Both the position numbers and the translations under genes were made by a program. Positions 24,716-38,333 of a stretch of DNA of 64,000 bases are shown here, one piece after another; position 1 is the stretch's first letter; every line of letters begins with the position of its first letter. The notes under the pieces are model-generated. The model was not told the DNA's origin and did no database searches. It saw nothing but the letters and a program-made list of their open reading frames with translations. The stretch is from positions 274,411,258 through 274,475,257 of the forward strand of contig CM041779.1 of NCBI GenBank assembly GCA_023374045.1, in the 5' to 3' direction. The stretch comes from Limonium bicolor. Taxonomy: Eukaryota; Streptophyta; Magnoliopsida; Caryophyllales; Plumbaginaceae.

Positions 24716-25105
24716 GCCCGACCGAACTTGCGACCGGACTTGCAAGTTCGGTCGAGCCCAGATTTACAAAGATGGGAAAGCTTCTGGAATCGACCGGACT
24801 TGCGACCGGACTTGCAAGTTCGGTCGGACCAGAAAAATTCTCCCGTCTGGAACCTACTGGAATCGACCGACTTGCGACCGGACATGCAAGTTCGGTCGGC
24901 AAGAAAAATTTCCGTCGAGTAAGCTACTGGAATGGACCGACCTTGTGACCGGACTTGCAAGGTCGGTCGGGCTAAAATTTTTCCACTAAGTAACTTACTG
25001 GAATGGGACCGACCTGGGACCGGACTTGCAAGGTCGGTCGGCCCTGGAATTTTCACCCGATGTAACCTACTGAACTCGGGACCGAAATTGCAAGGCGGTC
25101 GCAAG
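24716..25105 (+). repeat. Palindromic GACCGGACTTG minisatellite, C 5' LTR
   Basis: Six units of about 65 bp with facing GACCGGACTTG and CAAGTTCGGTCG half-sites and a TACTGGAATCGACC-type linker. The 3' LTR copy resumes at 63855. Confidence 0.85.
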
Positions 25106-26660
25106 TTCGTCGGGTCAAAACTTACAAAAAAAAAAACTATAAGACTATGGTTAGTATATGTATGTATGTATATGTATACCCACCTATACATACGTGCATA
25201 TATGTGTAAGTAAAACCATTGTTAAGTAATTAAAAGTAAGTAAATAAAATGTAAGTATAAGAATGTGAAGACCTAGTAAGTATGAGTTAGGAAGCGTAAG
25301 GTACCGAATTAAGTTAATGATAGTTAGATTAACATTCGGTTGTATGTATATCATAGGATTTGAATTGTGAATACCGGAGGAGGAGGAACGTGGATACGAG
25401 TACAACGGTGAAAGGTATGATTTCTTCATGCCTGTATCCTAATCTGGTTACCCGTTGTGTGCTTATTTGACCACCTAAATAAGATAAATGCATGAATCGG
25501 GGACTATATTGCACTTACCTGTGCTTGACTTATGTTGTGCTTGATATTTACTGTCTTGAGCACTAGTTTGTATAATTCATGAAATATATGAATGGTGATG
25601 TATGGTATTCGAACCTCGTATTGTACTGGTGTAATGTATTGCACCTCGTATGTATGTGTATGTGTATATGTGTATTGTATTATTGTGGCTTGGATGTTGA
25701 CTTGTGCTAATTCCTAACTATCTAACTCCTAACTTAAGTGAGTAAATTGGAATGAGTACAAGTCCGATATAGCTTCGGCCACGCGTGAGGATGCGGAGTC
25801 ACAAGAGGTTGGCTGCAATTCCTGACTCTTAAACTGGTCCGCGGCCCAAATCCCTTAAATGGGTAGCATCCCGGATTGTGAGTCAAGTAAATCCCGGAGG
25901 TGGGACGGTGTAGTCCCCAGGGCCGGAGGGTCCCGACGACTTAACTTGAGTAAGAGTAAGAGTAAGTAAGTATGGATCCATAAGTATGTATGAGTATGTA
26001 TGCGTATGTATGAAGTACGAGTAAAAGAGTAATCTCCACCCGATTAACCCGGGTGGTGGAACAATGAAGCTAACAAGAACTGTACTTTGTGTATGTAGTA
26101 AGTATGTGTATTCGGAAGAAGGTAAGTGAGTATTGAATGGTTATATCGTATCCTTGTATGTAATGAATTGTATGTATGTATGTTTATGTAAGTATTATAT
26201 ACTGTGTGTAAGAGCATGTATGCATGTATGCTTGTATGAAAATGAACCGCATGTATTCGACCAAGTGGTCGGCGTACCCTCACTAGTACGCGGGGTATGC
26301 GGTTATCATGCTCGGCGAAAGCTGACCCTTTGGGGGACATTTTTTAGTGTGCAGGTACCCGAATAGAATATGGTCAAGGAAGAGACCGGAGGCACACCTT
26401 TGTAATTAGGAGTAAGTAGTTGTGAGGAACGGGTAGTAGTAAGTAGTCTCGTAGTGAGTAAGTATGAACCTTGAAGAGGTAGTATATTTGTATAAGGTTC
26501 TTAGTAAACTCGGTATGTGGATATATTGTATGGTATATTGAAGTATTGTATCGAATGAAAGAATGTAGCGTGTATTGGTGTATGAAAATATTATGGTAGA
26601 TAGTAATACTCGGGATCCGGTCCATCAGACCGATGCTGTAAGCAGTAAGTATATAGCCTT

Positions 26661-26682
26661 GTTAGCCACGTGGGTGGCTAAC
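26661..26682 (+). promoter_or_regulatory. G-box hairpin near the LTR 3' end (C)
   Basis: GTTAGCCAC, loop GTGG, GTGGCTAAC: a perfect 9-bp inverted repeat. Confidence 0.65.
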
Positions 26683-26785
26683 GACATTGTATCACCCATT
26701 GTATGTAAGTAAGTATCCGCTGCGTATATCTGACGTGAAAGAGATTGGACGGTAAGCATGTATAATGGTAGGGGTGTTACAAAAG

Positions 26786-26816
26786 TGGTATCAGAGCGAA
26801 GAAGTATCGCTCTGAT
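26786..26816 (+). promoter_or_regulatory. Primer binding site and overlapping hairpin (C)
   Basis: TGGTATCAGAGC (26786-26797) is the standard tRNA-iMet complement. ATCAGAGCG (26790-26798) pairs with CGCTCTGAT (26808-26816) over a 9-nt loop. Confidence 0.85.
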
Positions 26817-29800
26817 GACTGGAAATACCTAGTTTAGGAATACCGAGTTAGGAATTAGAAGCTTAGGGCTAAGGGCTGAGTGTTAGCATTAGAGATATGC
26901 TAGTAGGAACTACCGGTGAGTACCGGATACCTACCATACCAGACCGCCCTCACATACCCTATTATATAAGTTGGGAAAGGACGCCAGAGAGAGGAGGAAA
27001 GCCCTCTCACACTCGGGAAAAACTCGATCTGGCAGTTGTGAAGCGATCACACGGTAAACAAGAACCGACATGTAGTAGATTCCAAGAACTGGAAGTCCCG
27101 GAGATAGTCCCCGGTTGAACACAAACACCCCGCACGTAATAGCGGTAGAATGAGCACTCCAACCACGAGGAGGCTATAACTTGCAACAGCATGGGGCGAC
27201 CTGCTTAGCAGTCGCGAAACTGGCTAGTCAACCAACCGCAGGACAGAAGCACTAACCGTGCAACGGAATGAAAAAGGGAGCGGTAACGGAACCCGAGAAC
27301 AAGTCTACGGGATAGTAATACTTGAATAATACCACCAACGGTATGCTAGCCGACTAAGGACATAGTCGGAAGCGGTTAACTCCAAAACTACGGCCATCAA
27401 GGTGCAACACCTGGCCAATATAGCTCAGACAACTACAAGAACAACCATGAGATATAAACCAATAGGACTACAAGCGTAGTGCCTAAACAAGGAAGGCTCA
27501 ATAACCACCACAAATGTGGGGGAACGAGCCACAAGGAGCGACACTAAACCAAATAGACGGGAACCTCCGAGGAGTGGAGGAGTACCCAGATCTACGACAG
27601 CCGTCTAGACCACCAAGAAGCTACCTGAAGGAGCGAGTGTACCAATTATAGATCAATAAGATCGAGGGAAGCGTCAGCGAGACTAACAAACACAAATGGA
27701 AACCATACCGAGATTGCATAGGATTATCCAAAAACCACCGATACCACGCACTTGCCAAGGCAAGTGCAGTAAAAGACAGAGATATGTAAAAGGAACACTA
27801 ACACGTCACAAGTACATAGTAATGTACGGTGACCGTAACGAAACAACCACAGGAATAAACATCCTAAAATGAAGGATGGAACCTTGGAAAGGCCTAATGG
27901 CCCGACCACTGTATTTAGAACATACCAGTCAGCGAGAAGCTAGACTTGGTCAAGACCTCAAACAGGGCTATGCCATGGGAGATTTCTTTTAACACCGAAC
28001 CATTGTTTTAAAACCAAATTTTCTTTCAAAACCATAAACCTTCTTTTAAAAACCTTGGATTTTAAAACCAGACCAACAGCATTATGGTGAGTATCATAGG
28101 ATGATACAAGAGGAGTTGGCAACAGAATACTTCACCTAGGCGTGTGACGAACACTACAAGTATACCCGTTACGGGATGTGGGACAACCGCACTCCGAAGG
28201 AGCTTGCGGGCCGGCATATAGTTAGGTAAGTGGTAACGTATCAACATGGTACCCCACGTATGTATACATGTAGTGTGCGACACACGAGAAGTAGTCAACT
28301 CCGTTCTACGGACCATGAGTGAGTTCAATCAGAACAGCTGGACATCTTAGACGAGCAAGTATCAAGGAACTCAGAGAACCCATCTGAAGATGAGGAATAA
28401 GAACTAGGAAGTGCAAGAGCACATACTAGTAAGTATAGACATTGGATATGTCTCAAATAGTCCAAACAATACATGACAGCTGGAAGGTATACCCAGCCTA
28501 AAAACAGTAAGGCAATCGCCTAACGTGAACACCACGATGCTCAACAAACGGGACAGAATTCCCAAGAGCAACCCAAGATTACCGCAAGTATACTCCATCA
28601 TTGAAGGGAATACCAAACCTAGTCTTAAACACTAGGAACAAGCATAAACAGTCTACCCAAGGACGGAGACGTCATGACCCAAAAAGGGAAAACTCAAGTA
28701 CACACCACAAGAAGGTACAGTGGACAACATGTCATCAACATTAGCCGGATGTAACGGCATGCTTCAACAGCACTCAGGAGTAATCCTTGAAGGGTGTCTG
28801 CATTGCAACAGTCGAACAACAGCGACATGATAAAAGCATGAAAGTTAGAACGAACACGGACCCGAAGGGATTTCACTTAACAGGAAATGCCTAAGATACT
28901 GGGAGACACTATTAACACCATTTGTCTAAGAAGGTCTCCTATGGACGGAAGCGTGATGCCACGACTTACCATGGAGCCCAATAATACCTCCAACCCACGA
29001 CAGTATACATGGAGTGGAAAATGTATAAGCAGCTTGCAAAAAGCATAGCTGGCAGCAATATGGCTCTAAGGCCATAAACCTGACGCGTGGTGTAACCTTA
29101 AACGGTTGCAAAACCCGCACCACCACTAACAAGACTTGAAGAAATATTGCCTCATACGACAAGAAATCAACAACTGGACCATTAAATCAAACCCAACATT
29201 CTGAGTGGCTTGGAGTAATGGCCAACCCAATGTCACTGTCACTAGTGCATCAGCCTAGTATACAGTGACGGAGTTCTTAATTACCGCCATGCCTTCTGTA
29301 GCAATGGTAGCACAGAGGCACGAGAATCATGATAATGCCAACATTGGCCTAGTCCACATTTGGACACTACAAGAAAACCAAGGGAAGGTACCCCTCGTTA
29401 GCCAAAGACCACAAATGTGGTGAAGATGTGAACCCTTGGAAAGGCTTCCATCTATTATAATAACATAAGCCTACGCTTATAAAATATTGTCAAGGGGCGA
29501 TGGAAAAAGGAAATAAGATTTTCCAAACCATTACGACGTAAGGAGTAAGCATACCCCATATGCACTCAAGCATGTGGTGAACCGTTGTATAAACACCAAT
29601 ATGATAACCTGGACATGAGACCTATGAGTAGACACAACCCCCTCAACGAGAGATTTCACTTGTCAGTGATGGAATACCCCCCAATGGAGAACGGGACCAG
29701 AAACCCTTGAAGTTTCTTGGGATGTCGGTGATGTACATACCAGAATAAAACCGCACAGCCAGAGCCTAAACCAATGCTCAGCTTTGGGAGGACAATAATT

Positions 29801-30271
29801 GTCAAAAACAATCAATGTGAGTGAAGTTGCACATCACGAATGACCAACGCTCAAGAGAGCTTGTAAACCGGTAAATGCTTTATCCTTGGTCAACCAAATA
29901 CTTGGTAAATTATATCACAAATGATGATAGAATGTGAGGTAAGTTAACCTACACATAAAACCTAAGTGGAATAGACATCTCCACATGGGAAGATAATAAG
30001 ATTGTCGTATGCTACGACAACCGTCATACACACAAACACAGGGAACTCCTAGTAATTTACACCATAAGGAAATGGTGCCAAGGACAATGTCACTAAGTAA
30101 AAAGGAACTACCACAGTAACAGAAACAGTAAAAGCAATGTTGTACATGAGTAAGAATACGGTGCGCAACAGGCGACCGCTATGGGGGAGTAGTTAAGCAA
30201 TAACACGGGTATAAGTATGAGATGACACACAGAAATATTCTTTCCTATCACATGAGTGACTTACTGTCAAG

Positions 30272-30355
30272 CGTTTACGCCTCTGCACTCTGTATGACTG
30301 AGTGTTTTGGTATTGCCTTGTGCAGCTAATGATCTAATGGGATGGCTAAGGATAT
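30272..30355 (+). other. Conserved block shared by B, C and E
   Basis: The core TCTGCACTCTGTATGACTGA is identical to the B copy. The E LTR copies differ at one base in this core (GTAGG for GTATG). Confidence 0.7.
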
Positions 30356-31182
30356 GGAGAATGTAAACCGTAGTAAACCCTTCTTTTCACCAACGAACAT
30401 GGCACTAGCCAGTTAAGCAAGCTTAGCAACAAACCGTACGGCCTAAGGCCAAAGAAGCACGAAGAGTGCACAATCACACTAACATCACAAAATGTGAATT
30501 CCAATGGAATAAAGGTGAAAGGAGACTTAAGAAAGTCACTAGGACCGACGCACAGAAATGCAAGGTCATACAAGTAAAGGACACTTGTACTGAACCAGAA
30601 GAACTGGTATAATTCAGAAGCTATTGACAACAGAGGAAGCACTACAACTAAGTAGTGACTTAACCTCGCCCGACAACAAGTCGGAGGAACTTAACGAATA
30701 ATCGTGGAAGCACGAATAGCATGTGCAGTAGATTACCAGAGAGCTGGTTATAAATCTTAACTCGTCGAGTTCAAACACGGTAAAAGAATACCGCAGTAGG
30801 TATAGTAACCTTATTCCCATAATAGACGGATGAGAAGGTGATGTATATCACATTAAGGATAACATGAAGGGTAAGTAACCCAAGCTATCAGGGTCGCGCA
30901 GCAGAAGCTAGTGGGCCCTAGCTAGGAGACAATATACCTAGTGAGTATATACAATGGCTGTTAATGCCTTGAAGCCTGATAGGCTAGAACCGAATTAACG
31001 ATGAGTTAATAAACTCATATAGGAACTCTTGGTGCAAAGGCTAAACCGTTGGTATGGTTAAGACCCTTTGACCAGAGCAATTCTATAGTATACCGTAGTG
31101 AAGCTAAACGCTTCAGTTTGCCCAAACTGATTAAACCAATGTTTAATAATAATAACATATGGGTAGATTACGTGGGCATAAT

Positions 31183-31202
31183 CCCTTTTAAGGGGGGTAG
31201 AG
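31183..31202 (+). promoter_or_regulatory. Upstream (second) polypurine tract, element C
   Basis: CCCTTTTAAGGGGGGTAGAG, 1.2 kb before the terminal PPT. The preceding GTGGGCATAAT matches B. Confidence 0.6.
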
Positions 31203-32393
31203 CAAAAACCGCTTAATGTAAGCTTTTATGAATAAACACTTAAACCGTAATGTGCATAGCACAAATGAGAATCAAATTGATGATTGGTACTATGTTAAAC
31301 AAACATAAGTACTCATTCATATTGTAATTATGGTAACTAGGCATAAAACATGCAAATACCATAGGAGGAATGTACCTATCTTGTAACACCAGTGTAAGAG
31401 TATTAGTAAAAGAAAAGTAATGAGTAGTGGATGGAGCTCAAAAAGAATTGTAACCTTGAAGAAGTAGTACGAAATGAATGAGGATAGTAGATGAATGAAG
31501 CTTATGAGTAGTGGGATCGTAAGTAAAATATGTGAAACAATTGAAGCCAACTAAATCTTATAAGTGTAGGATTCCGTAGTTAGAATATAGGAGATGATGG
31601 TGAGTATGGATGGAAGTGGAGTAGTAGTGACGGTTGATTGTTGAAATGAGCATTAGGACCGAACCATGGAGTAAAGCATTTGGGAAGAGAGTGAGGACGA
31701 TTTGATGGATTGAGTCCATCTTTGGAGATGTATGAATTCGCAACCACGACTAGAAAGAATAAAAGATAGAAAAATGAAAACAATTAAATTATTGTTTGGT
31801 TGAACCTGATGTGGGAAGTCGAACTTGATCCTGATCAGATCAAGGGAAACCGAACACAAATTGGGGTGGAAAGATAGTTCAACACTGATGACTGATCACA
31901 TCAGGGTCGAATGATTCTTGAAGCTCCCTCAAGTGGTACAAGAATCACCATAGGATAGAAGTAATGAATATATTGGAACATGGAGTCGTATGTTTTAGAA
32001 ATTTTAATTGGTAGTGGTGGAAGAATTTTTTTAGTAGGGAGAACGAGGATGTGTTAGAAGTGAATACCGAAGAAGATAGTAAGGTAGTATGTGGTAAATT
32101 CCAAGGGCAGCGGGACATAGAGGAGCCCCGTGTCTAGAGGACCTGAGCACTGCGGGATTGAATGTGTATTGCATGCTTTGGGGATAGCCTTGCATTGTAT
32201 GTATGTATAAATTGGTAAGAGGACCGGATGATCGGTAGTAATGTGGATTGGAGTGATTATATGATTAGTATGGTATGGTATGGTATAGTATGTAGGAACC
32301 GTGGGAACGGATTTGGGATGGTAAGAGGAAAAGGTATGCTTTGGTATTAGACACGTAAGAATGAGTAAACATTATAAACCCATAACCTCGAAC

Positions 32394-32428
32394 AACTTTG
32401 AGGACACAAAGTTCCTAAGGGGGGTAGA
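32394..32428 (+). promoter_or_regulatory. PPT with adjacent hairpin (C)
   Basis: AACTTTG, loop AGGACA, CAAAGTT, then CCTAAGGGGGGTAGA and the LTR start at 32429. Confidence 0.75.
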
Positions 32429-34127
32429 TGAAATACCCCGAACTTAAATATAGGGATTAAATTTATCTCATAGTATTTAAGGGCCTAATGGTACCCAATT
32501 AATACTAGTAAGGAAAAATAAATCCAAAAGAAATAAAGAAACGCTTTAAAAGCGGAAACGCAAATAAGCGTTAAATAACCATAGGAGGTACGAGACCTCG
32601 GTTAGAGTATTATATGGATTTGAAGGTTTTAATAAGACCTAAATAATATATGGGAACAAATCCCGAAGAAAACGGATCCTTAAAAACAGATTAAATCACT
32701 AACGAACCTTTTAAAGCGCGTTTTTCAAGGTACCGAGAAAACGTGAATTTAAGCGGGTCAATAGACTCGTAACAATTTTGGTCAACTAAATAATCATTAA
32801 TAAATATTAGTGAGGCTTTAGAACCAATAAAAATCAAGGAGAAAACGAGAAATTAGTAAAAACTGTCAAAACGGGAAGTTGTGGGGTAGAGATCTAAATA
32901 AAACACAAACTTATGTGTCCACTTTTAAAATAAAAGAAAAAATTATGTGTGTGTGTGTGCTAGTGAGCGGCCCCTACCCCCCTCTCTCACACTCACTCAC
33001 ACCCTTCTAATTTACAACAAACAAAAACAATAAAGGAACCCCCAACCCTCACTTTATTTCTCTCTCTCCTACCCATTCTCCTCCTTCACTAGTACTCACT
33101 CCCCCTCACTCTTTTTCTTTCTTCTCCTTCCTCCCCATGCGATTTCTATGGAGGTTTGAAGAACCACACACAAAACCTCACTTCTCTCCTCTTGTTACTC
33201 CATCAAACATTCTCCAAAAATTATAAAAATACTACCATTGGAATCCTCTCATCAAGAGCTACATTCCTATCATTTAAAAATGAAAACAAAAACTTTCATC
33301 TCCATGGTATGGAGCATTTGGAGCTTCAAGACACCATTAGAAGGCCCTCCTTCTCCTTGTTCTTTTAAGGTAAAAATATTCTAAAAATCCATCCTTTTCT
33401 AGCCTCAAGGGCAAAAACGAAAAGGAAAACTAAAACCTTTGTTGCTCCTTGTATTCCTAGCGCTTTGGCATCTTGGTGGAGTGGAAACTTGTTCTTGAAC
33501 CACTCCAAGCTTCATTTACACCTTGCAAGGTAATGAGAATTCTAAAACCCTAAAACCTACTTAAAGTTTAAGAATAGCTAGGTTAGTTTAGTGATTGAAT
33601 GTGTATGTATATGGGTTGTAGAGTAGAGAATTTGTGTTTGCTAAACGGTGGAGAAAGAGGAAAAGAAGAAAGCAAGAGGAAGAAAAGAATTAGGAAAGAA
33701 ACAAGGTAAGGATACTCACCTTTGTGTGCTTGTATAGTATGGATGTAACGATTTTTAGAAGTTTGAAATGAGTTAAGGAAATGGTATTGTGTAGTAATGT
33801 CTTGGTAGGAGATCTAAGTGCTTAAAAACGTTGAAAAAACATGTAAAATTTATTGAAACTTAGTTGGGTATTGGGTTGTTGAGTGTAGGAATTTTTAGTA
33901 GGTTTTAGTATTGGTAAAGTGTATGGGAGCTTGTAATTGATGTTGTGTATAAAAAGGTGAGATGATGTAATGTGTGAGAGAAACCATGTGGAGAAGTTAA
34001 TAATATAGGGGAGACTATGTCAAATTTTATTAGGAATTTGAGGACTTAAGTGTCAAGATGAGAAAACAACCTTGGTAGTGACTAGGGTATGTGGAGAGTA
34101 TATGGGAGAGTTTAGAGCTTGTAACAG
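32429..34127 (+). repeat. 3' LTR of element C, first piece
   Basis: Copy of 22458-24184. It stops at GTAACAG where D is inserted. Compared with the 5' LTR it differs mainly by single-base gaps. No gene. Confidence 0.9.
34123..34127 (+). repeat. Target site duplication of element D (AACAG)
   Basis: AACAG precedes TGTAACACCC and recurs at 48411-48415 after the other end of D, within C LTR sequence. Confidence 0.92.
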
Positions 34128-34219
34128 TGTAACACCCCTATAAACGCTCCTATCATCTACCGAAGTCGCAGCGGAAATAACCAACCAAATAATAACTATC
34201 GCTTTGGTGTTACAACGCC

Positions 34220-34241
34220 GTTAACCACCCACGTGGTTAAC
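34220..34241 (-). promoter_or_regulatory. G-box hairpin near the LTR 3' end (D)
   Basis: GTTAACCAC, loop GTGG, GTGGTTAAC on the minus strand. A perfect 9-bp stem with an A-U pair where C has G-C. Repeated at 44572-44593. Confidence 0.65.
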
Positions 34242-35495
34242 TAGGCAGAATAAATACAAGTGTATCGGTCTGATGATCAGACTCCCGAGCATAGTAACTA
34301 ACATCCATATAAAAACATAACCGACAATACCGAGTATTTAATTTACAATCATCTCCAACCATAATCATCATAACTGTATAACAAGGTATCAACATATACG
34401 CCTCGGGAGCACAGGCGCATCCCGGGCTCAACAACCTACTTATCCAAAAGTATATCTACCACCTAGGACCTAGAGCCACTCTGCCTCTTCGATCCTCATC
34501 CTGCAATAAAAATATGGGGCCCCCGAGGGGGTCAGCACCTTTGCTGGTATGGCTAACGCGCAGCCCATCGACTAACGGGATACGCGCAACCAATTGTCAT
34601 AATAACATGGCATTCATTTTAGAACAACCAACATATATACATATATACCATAGCATAGCAAGGGAAATTGCATAGCATCACAACATCAATACATAACACC
34701 ATAAACTTGGTCCTCACAAGGAACCTTCCGCCATAGTTAGTATACCATGAGAGCCTAGGGGTTTTTACCAACCCATGTTAAGCTCGTTACCATCCTCGTT
34801 ACCGTCCGGTTATATAGAACGGTTAACTTATACCAAAGGTGTGTCGGATATAGTAATCCCGAGCACTCCGAAATAACATACGTATGCCCCTATGGCCCGA
34901 CGTGAGTCAGTAACTAGCTTTGGATAAGCTAAGGGAAGGTAGAAACCAAATTGGAATACCACCTATACATACACCAAGAGAGTCGAACCGGATATGATAT
35001 CGACCCCCATCCATCACACGCGTGGCCGGAACAACCGGACTCCTCACTCCCCCGGTTAGCACTTGTTAATGAACACACAAAATTTGTTAAGTCACATACA
35101 AGCAACATTTAGGTCTTGTTAGACACACCAAGGGAAAGGAGTCATAATAACACAACACCATAATATGTAACAACTGTAAACTCTTTTCATGCCTTAATCT
35201 TATAAGGTCGTAAACACCCAGAAAACAAACAACACCCAAGCCGGTGTAAACCGTTAGGCAACAGACTGCAAGAAAACCATACCTTGGTCCTTGCCTTGTT
35301 TCGTTCCCACCTTGAGAGAATCCTATACACATTAGTAATGTCGGTTAATTATTATTTAACTTCACACTTACTAAGTATTCAACATGGTTGTATGACATGT
35401 TTTAATGTCTACCTCACCCTAGGTTACCTTCATTATACACCCTAGGGTTAACTACATAAGTCACATTCTTTTCTGTTTTTTTTTTTTACAAGTTT

Positions 35496-35832
35496 AGGTC
35501 CGACCGGACTTGCCGACCGGACTTGTCCATGTCCGGTCGATTCCAGAGAGTTTCTCCCCTTCGGAAATTCAGCCCGACCGGACTTGTCAAGTCCGGCCAT
35601 GTCCGGTCGATTCCAGTAACTCAATCCGTACAAAATTTTCTACTCCGACCGGACTTGTAAGTCCGGTCCTATGTTCGGTCCATTCCAGAGAGTTTATTCT
35701 CTTTGTAAATTAGCCCGACCGGACTTGTCCATGTCCGGTCCTAAGCCCGGTCCATTCCAGAAACAATTCTCGCAGGGTAAACAGGTCCCGACCGAGCTTG
35801 CAAGTCCGGTCGCAAGTCCGGTCGGCCCCAAA
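35496..35832 (-). repeat. Palindromic minisatellite, D 3' LTR
   Basis: Five units of about 65 bp built from GACCGGACTTG and its complement. The matching array in the 5' LTR is 45850-46177. Confidence 0.85.
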
Positions 35833-38059
35833 TCTATGTTTTCCTTTTTACATTCAACTCCAAACTTCACCCCATATAACCTAGTACTCCCTAACCTCAT
35901 TTGGGCACTTTAAACACAACTTAAGACACCCTTAAACACTAATAAAACTCATTTTCTAATTCCTTAAGCCTTCACTTATTCCTTCACAAAATTCCTAACA
36001 CTTACAACATTTCTCCTAGTTTTCCAAGTGGTGTTTCATACCTATGATAACTACTATCCAAAATGCTTTCTCCTTAACTTAACATCATCTCCCAAGCATC
36101 ATCTCTCACACTAATCCTTATCTCCTTCTTGAAACTCTTTCCTAGTGTACACTTCTCCTTATTTTACCAAGTTTGCCTAGGTATTTACCTAAGTCCCAAA
36201 GTGACTTTGGTACCTACTAAATCTCAAGATCATGCCTAAGTCCTTATTACACCCTAGAGTACTTCCTAGTACATCAAAATTCCTTAGGAACATCATGAAC
36301 TTCTTATTCATCTCCTACACTTTCTAACTCACCAAACCTATGTAAACACTTAGAACTTCTTACTTCTACCTAAATTTTGACATGGGTTCCCCTAGAACAT
36401 TACTAAGCCTAAACACTTTGCCTTCTCCTTTAAACACACAAGAACATCTAAAATCACCAAGAACACTCTCATACACAATTTCACCAAATTTACACCACAT
36501 TACAATATAGTGCACAATTTAAATTGCATGGCACTTAGGCCCTTAAAATGCATGGCTCTTAGGCCCTTAAAGTGCTTAAATCATAAACACTGAATTTCCA
36601 CAATATATATGCCTTTAACCTGCAAATACACTCAACACACATATGCCCTTTACTAGTCTCTTGAGAACACTTTACTAAGTCATTCACCATTTGCTCTTTA
36701 GGTAGTTTTAATAAGCATTTATAAGCTCATTTCTCCTAAGGCATTAAACAACATTTAAGTTAGTAGATTTACCTCTTTTCCCAAAATACTTCCTCTTTGA
36801 TTCCTTACAAAACCGTATGATAATTTGATTCCTTGTCAAGTTCTAGACAATATACAAACACCATAATGAGTATTCAAGCTTTGAGCTTCATCTCATTGTA
36901 AACCCTAATTTGACATTGTTTCAAAAACATTAATGTAGTTGTTTACCTTGATCTTTGAGGAAGTTTGAATATATAACAAGAGAGGACTCCACCTAGTCCA
37001 TGAAGAGTTGAAATGAAGCTAGAACAAAGTCACACAATGAGCTATATCAATGTGTATTTCGGACATGACAAAAACAAGGAGGAAAGAAGTTTTATTTGAG
37101 ATTCCTTACCTAGAATCCAAGGAGAGTAATAATATGTAGTCAACAAGCTCAAGCTCCTTCAATGGTGGAACACCTTGGCACCGAAATGGAGCTCTTGGAG
37201 TTTTGAGAAGATAGGAATGAAGAGCTTGATGAGAGGAAGAGATTGGTGGTGTTTGTTTTTGATTTGGACAAGTGAGCTTGATTTAGCAAGTGGTCAAAGG
37301 TGGGAGCTCTAATGGTGGTGATGGTATTATCGTGAGAGAACAAAGAAGAAAGGAAGAAGAGAGGTGGGAAACGTGTGTGAGCAAGGAAAAGAAATGAGAG
37401 AATGAAGATGGTTTACTTTAGGAGATATTTGTAGTTTTAAAGCAAATAGTACTTTCATTAGTTCATCATTATTTACTTAACAAAATAACAAGAGGGTGGT
37501 GAGTCACCAAGCCTTAGAAAAACGGCCCCCTAAGTATAATGAGGGTAATATAGTCTTTGTTTGTCAATTTAATTACTTAACATAACATATGTTACAAACT
37601 AGCTTGTAAAAGTTACTATTCACCTAAGCAAGGCACTTAGAAGTGAAATTTTTGATTTCCCATTAATATAGCCACCCAAATGTGATACTATATAGTACAC
37701 ATATATATTTAAGAGTAATGATGGACATTTAGCCATTCAAAACTCATTTACAAGACAATTTTTCAAAAATGTGCTTTAAGACTTCTTAAAGCACATTTGT
37801 GTTTTAACTTGTTTTCAAGCTTGGTTTTCTTTGGTAATTGGTTTAATATGTTCATTAGTATATAAATGAAGTCTTGGTAAGCTCATTAGGTCTTACCAAG
37901 TTTATCCCAAGCTTAGAGCACATTTTGGCTCTTATTGACTTTAAAGCACATTTTGTTTCCTTTTGTTTAAATTTGTTTACCAAGGTTTCTAAGACTCTTT
38001 TTAGTCTTAATAATCATGTTTTAATGTTTAACCAACATACCAAGGTTTGGGGTATTTCA

Positions 38060-38096
38060 ATCTACCCCCCTTAAAAGAACTTTGTCCCCAAAGTTC
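38060..38096 (-). promoter_or_regulatory. PPT with adjacent hairpin (D)
   Basis: Minus strand: GAACTTTG, loop GGGA, CAAAGTTC (38096-38077), then TTTTAAGGGGGGTAGAT up to the LTR start. Confidence 0.85.
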
Positions 38097-38196
38097 ATAC
38101 TTCCCACATATCTTACTATTAGAACACGGGGAACATTTATAAAAACAATACTTCCAACCATCATTACCAACCTTACCATCATTCTTACACCACAAC

Positions 38197-38275
38197 GGAC
38201 TCAAGGTCCAATCCACACAATACCACAACGGACTCGAGGTCCAAACCCATAATACCATTCAGACACAAAGGTCTG
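38197..38275 (-). repeat. Short hairpin array between the two PPTs (D)
   Basis: GGACtcaagGTCC, GGACtcgagGTCC and CAGACacaaaGGTCTG at about 32-bp spacing. Confidence 0.5.
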
Positions 38276-38333
38276 TAACAAACATAGACAATGTATACAT
38301 ATACATGTCGTACACAACCATAACCGAAACGGC

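Larger units (their letters stand above)
22458..26781 (+). repeat. 5' LTR of element C (4.3 kb)
   Basis: Starts TGAAATACCCC and ends GGGGTGTTACA. A (TG)n run is at 22985-23000, a CT-rich leader at 23020-23170, a palindromic minisatellite at 24716-25105 and a G-box hairpin at 26661. Short frames such as 23194-23376 and 24619-25191 are repeat translation or leader sequence, not genes. Confidence 0.92.
26817..32393 (+). mobile_element. Non-coding interior of element C
   Basis: 5.6 kb without gag or pol motifs and no frame above about 100 codons. Shares with B the segments 28110-28330, the T/C-rich tract 27980-28070, the block 30272-30355, the upstream PPT region and 31880-31950. Confidence 0.75.
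34128..38059 (-). repeat. 3' LTR of element D
   Basis: On the minus strand it starts TGAAATACCCCAAACC at 38059 and ends GGGGTGTTACA at 34128. A leader frame at 37343-37149, ending SISVPRCSTIEGA, resembles the one in B (20807-21010). The G-box hairpin is at 34220-34241 and the minisatellite at 35496-35832. Confidence 0.95.

Noticed and set aside
24619..25213. Frames of 80-190 codons on both strands over 24619-25213 (also 12698-13146, 35448-35913, 45767-46229)
   Set aside because: Translations of the palindromic minisatellite. Open on both strands because the unit is self-complementary, not because of coding.
28062..31859. Minus-strand hydrophobic frames in the C interior, such as 30346-30642 and 31317-31550
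   Set aside because: AT-rich chance frames without family features; not open in B.
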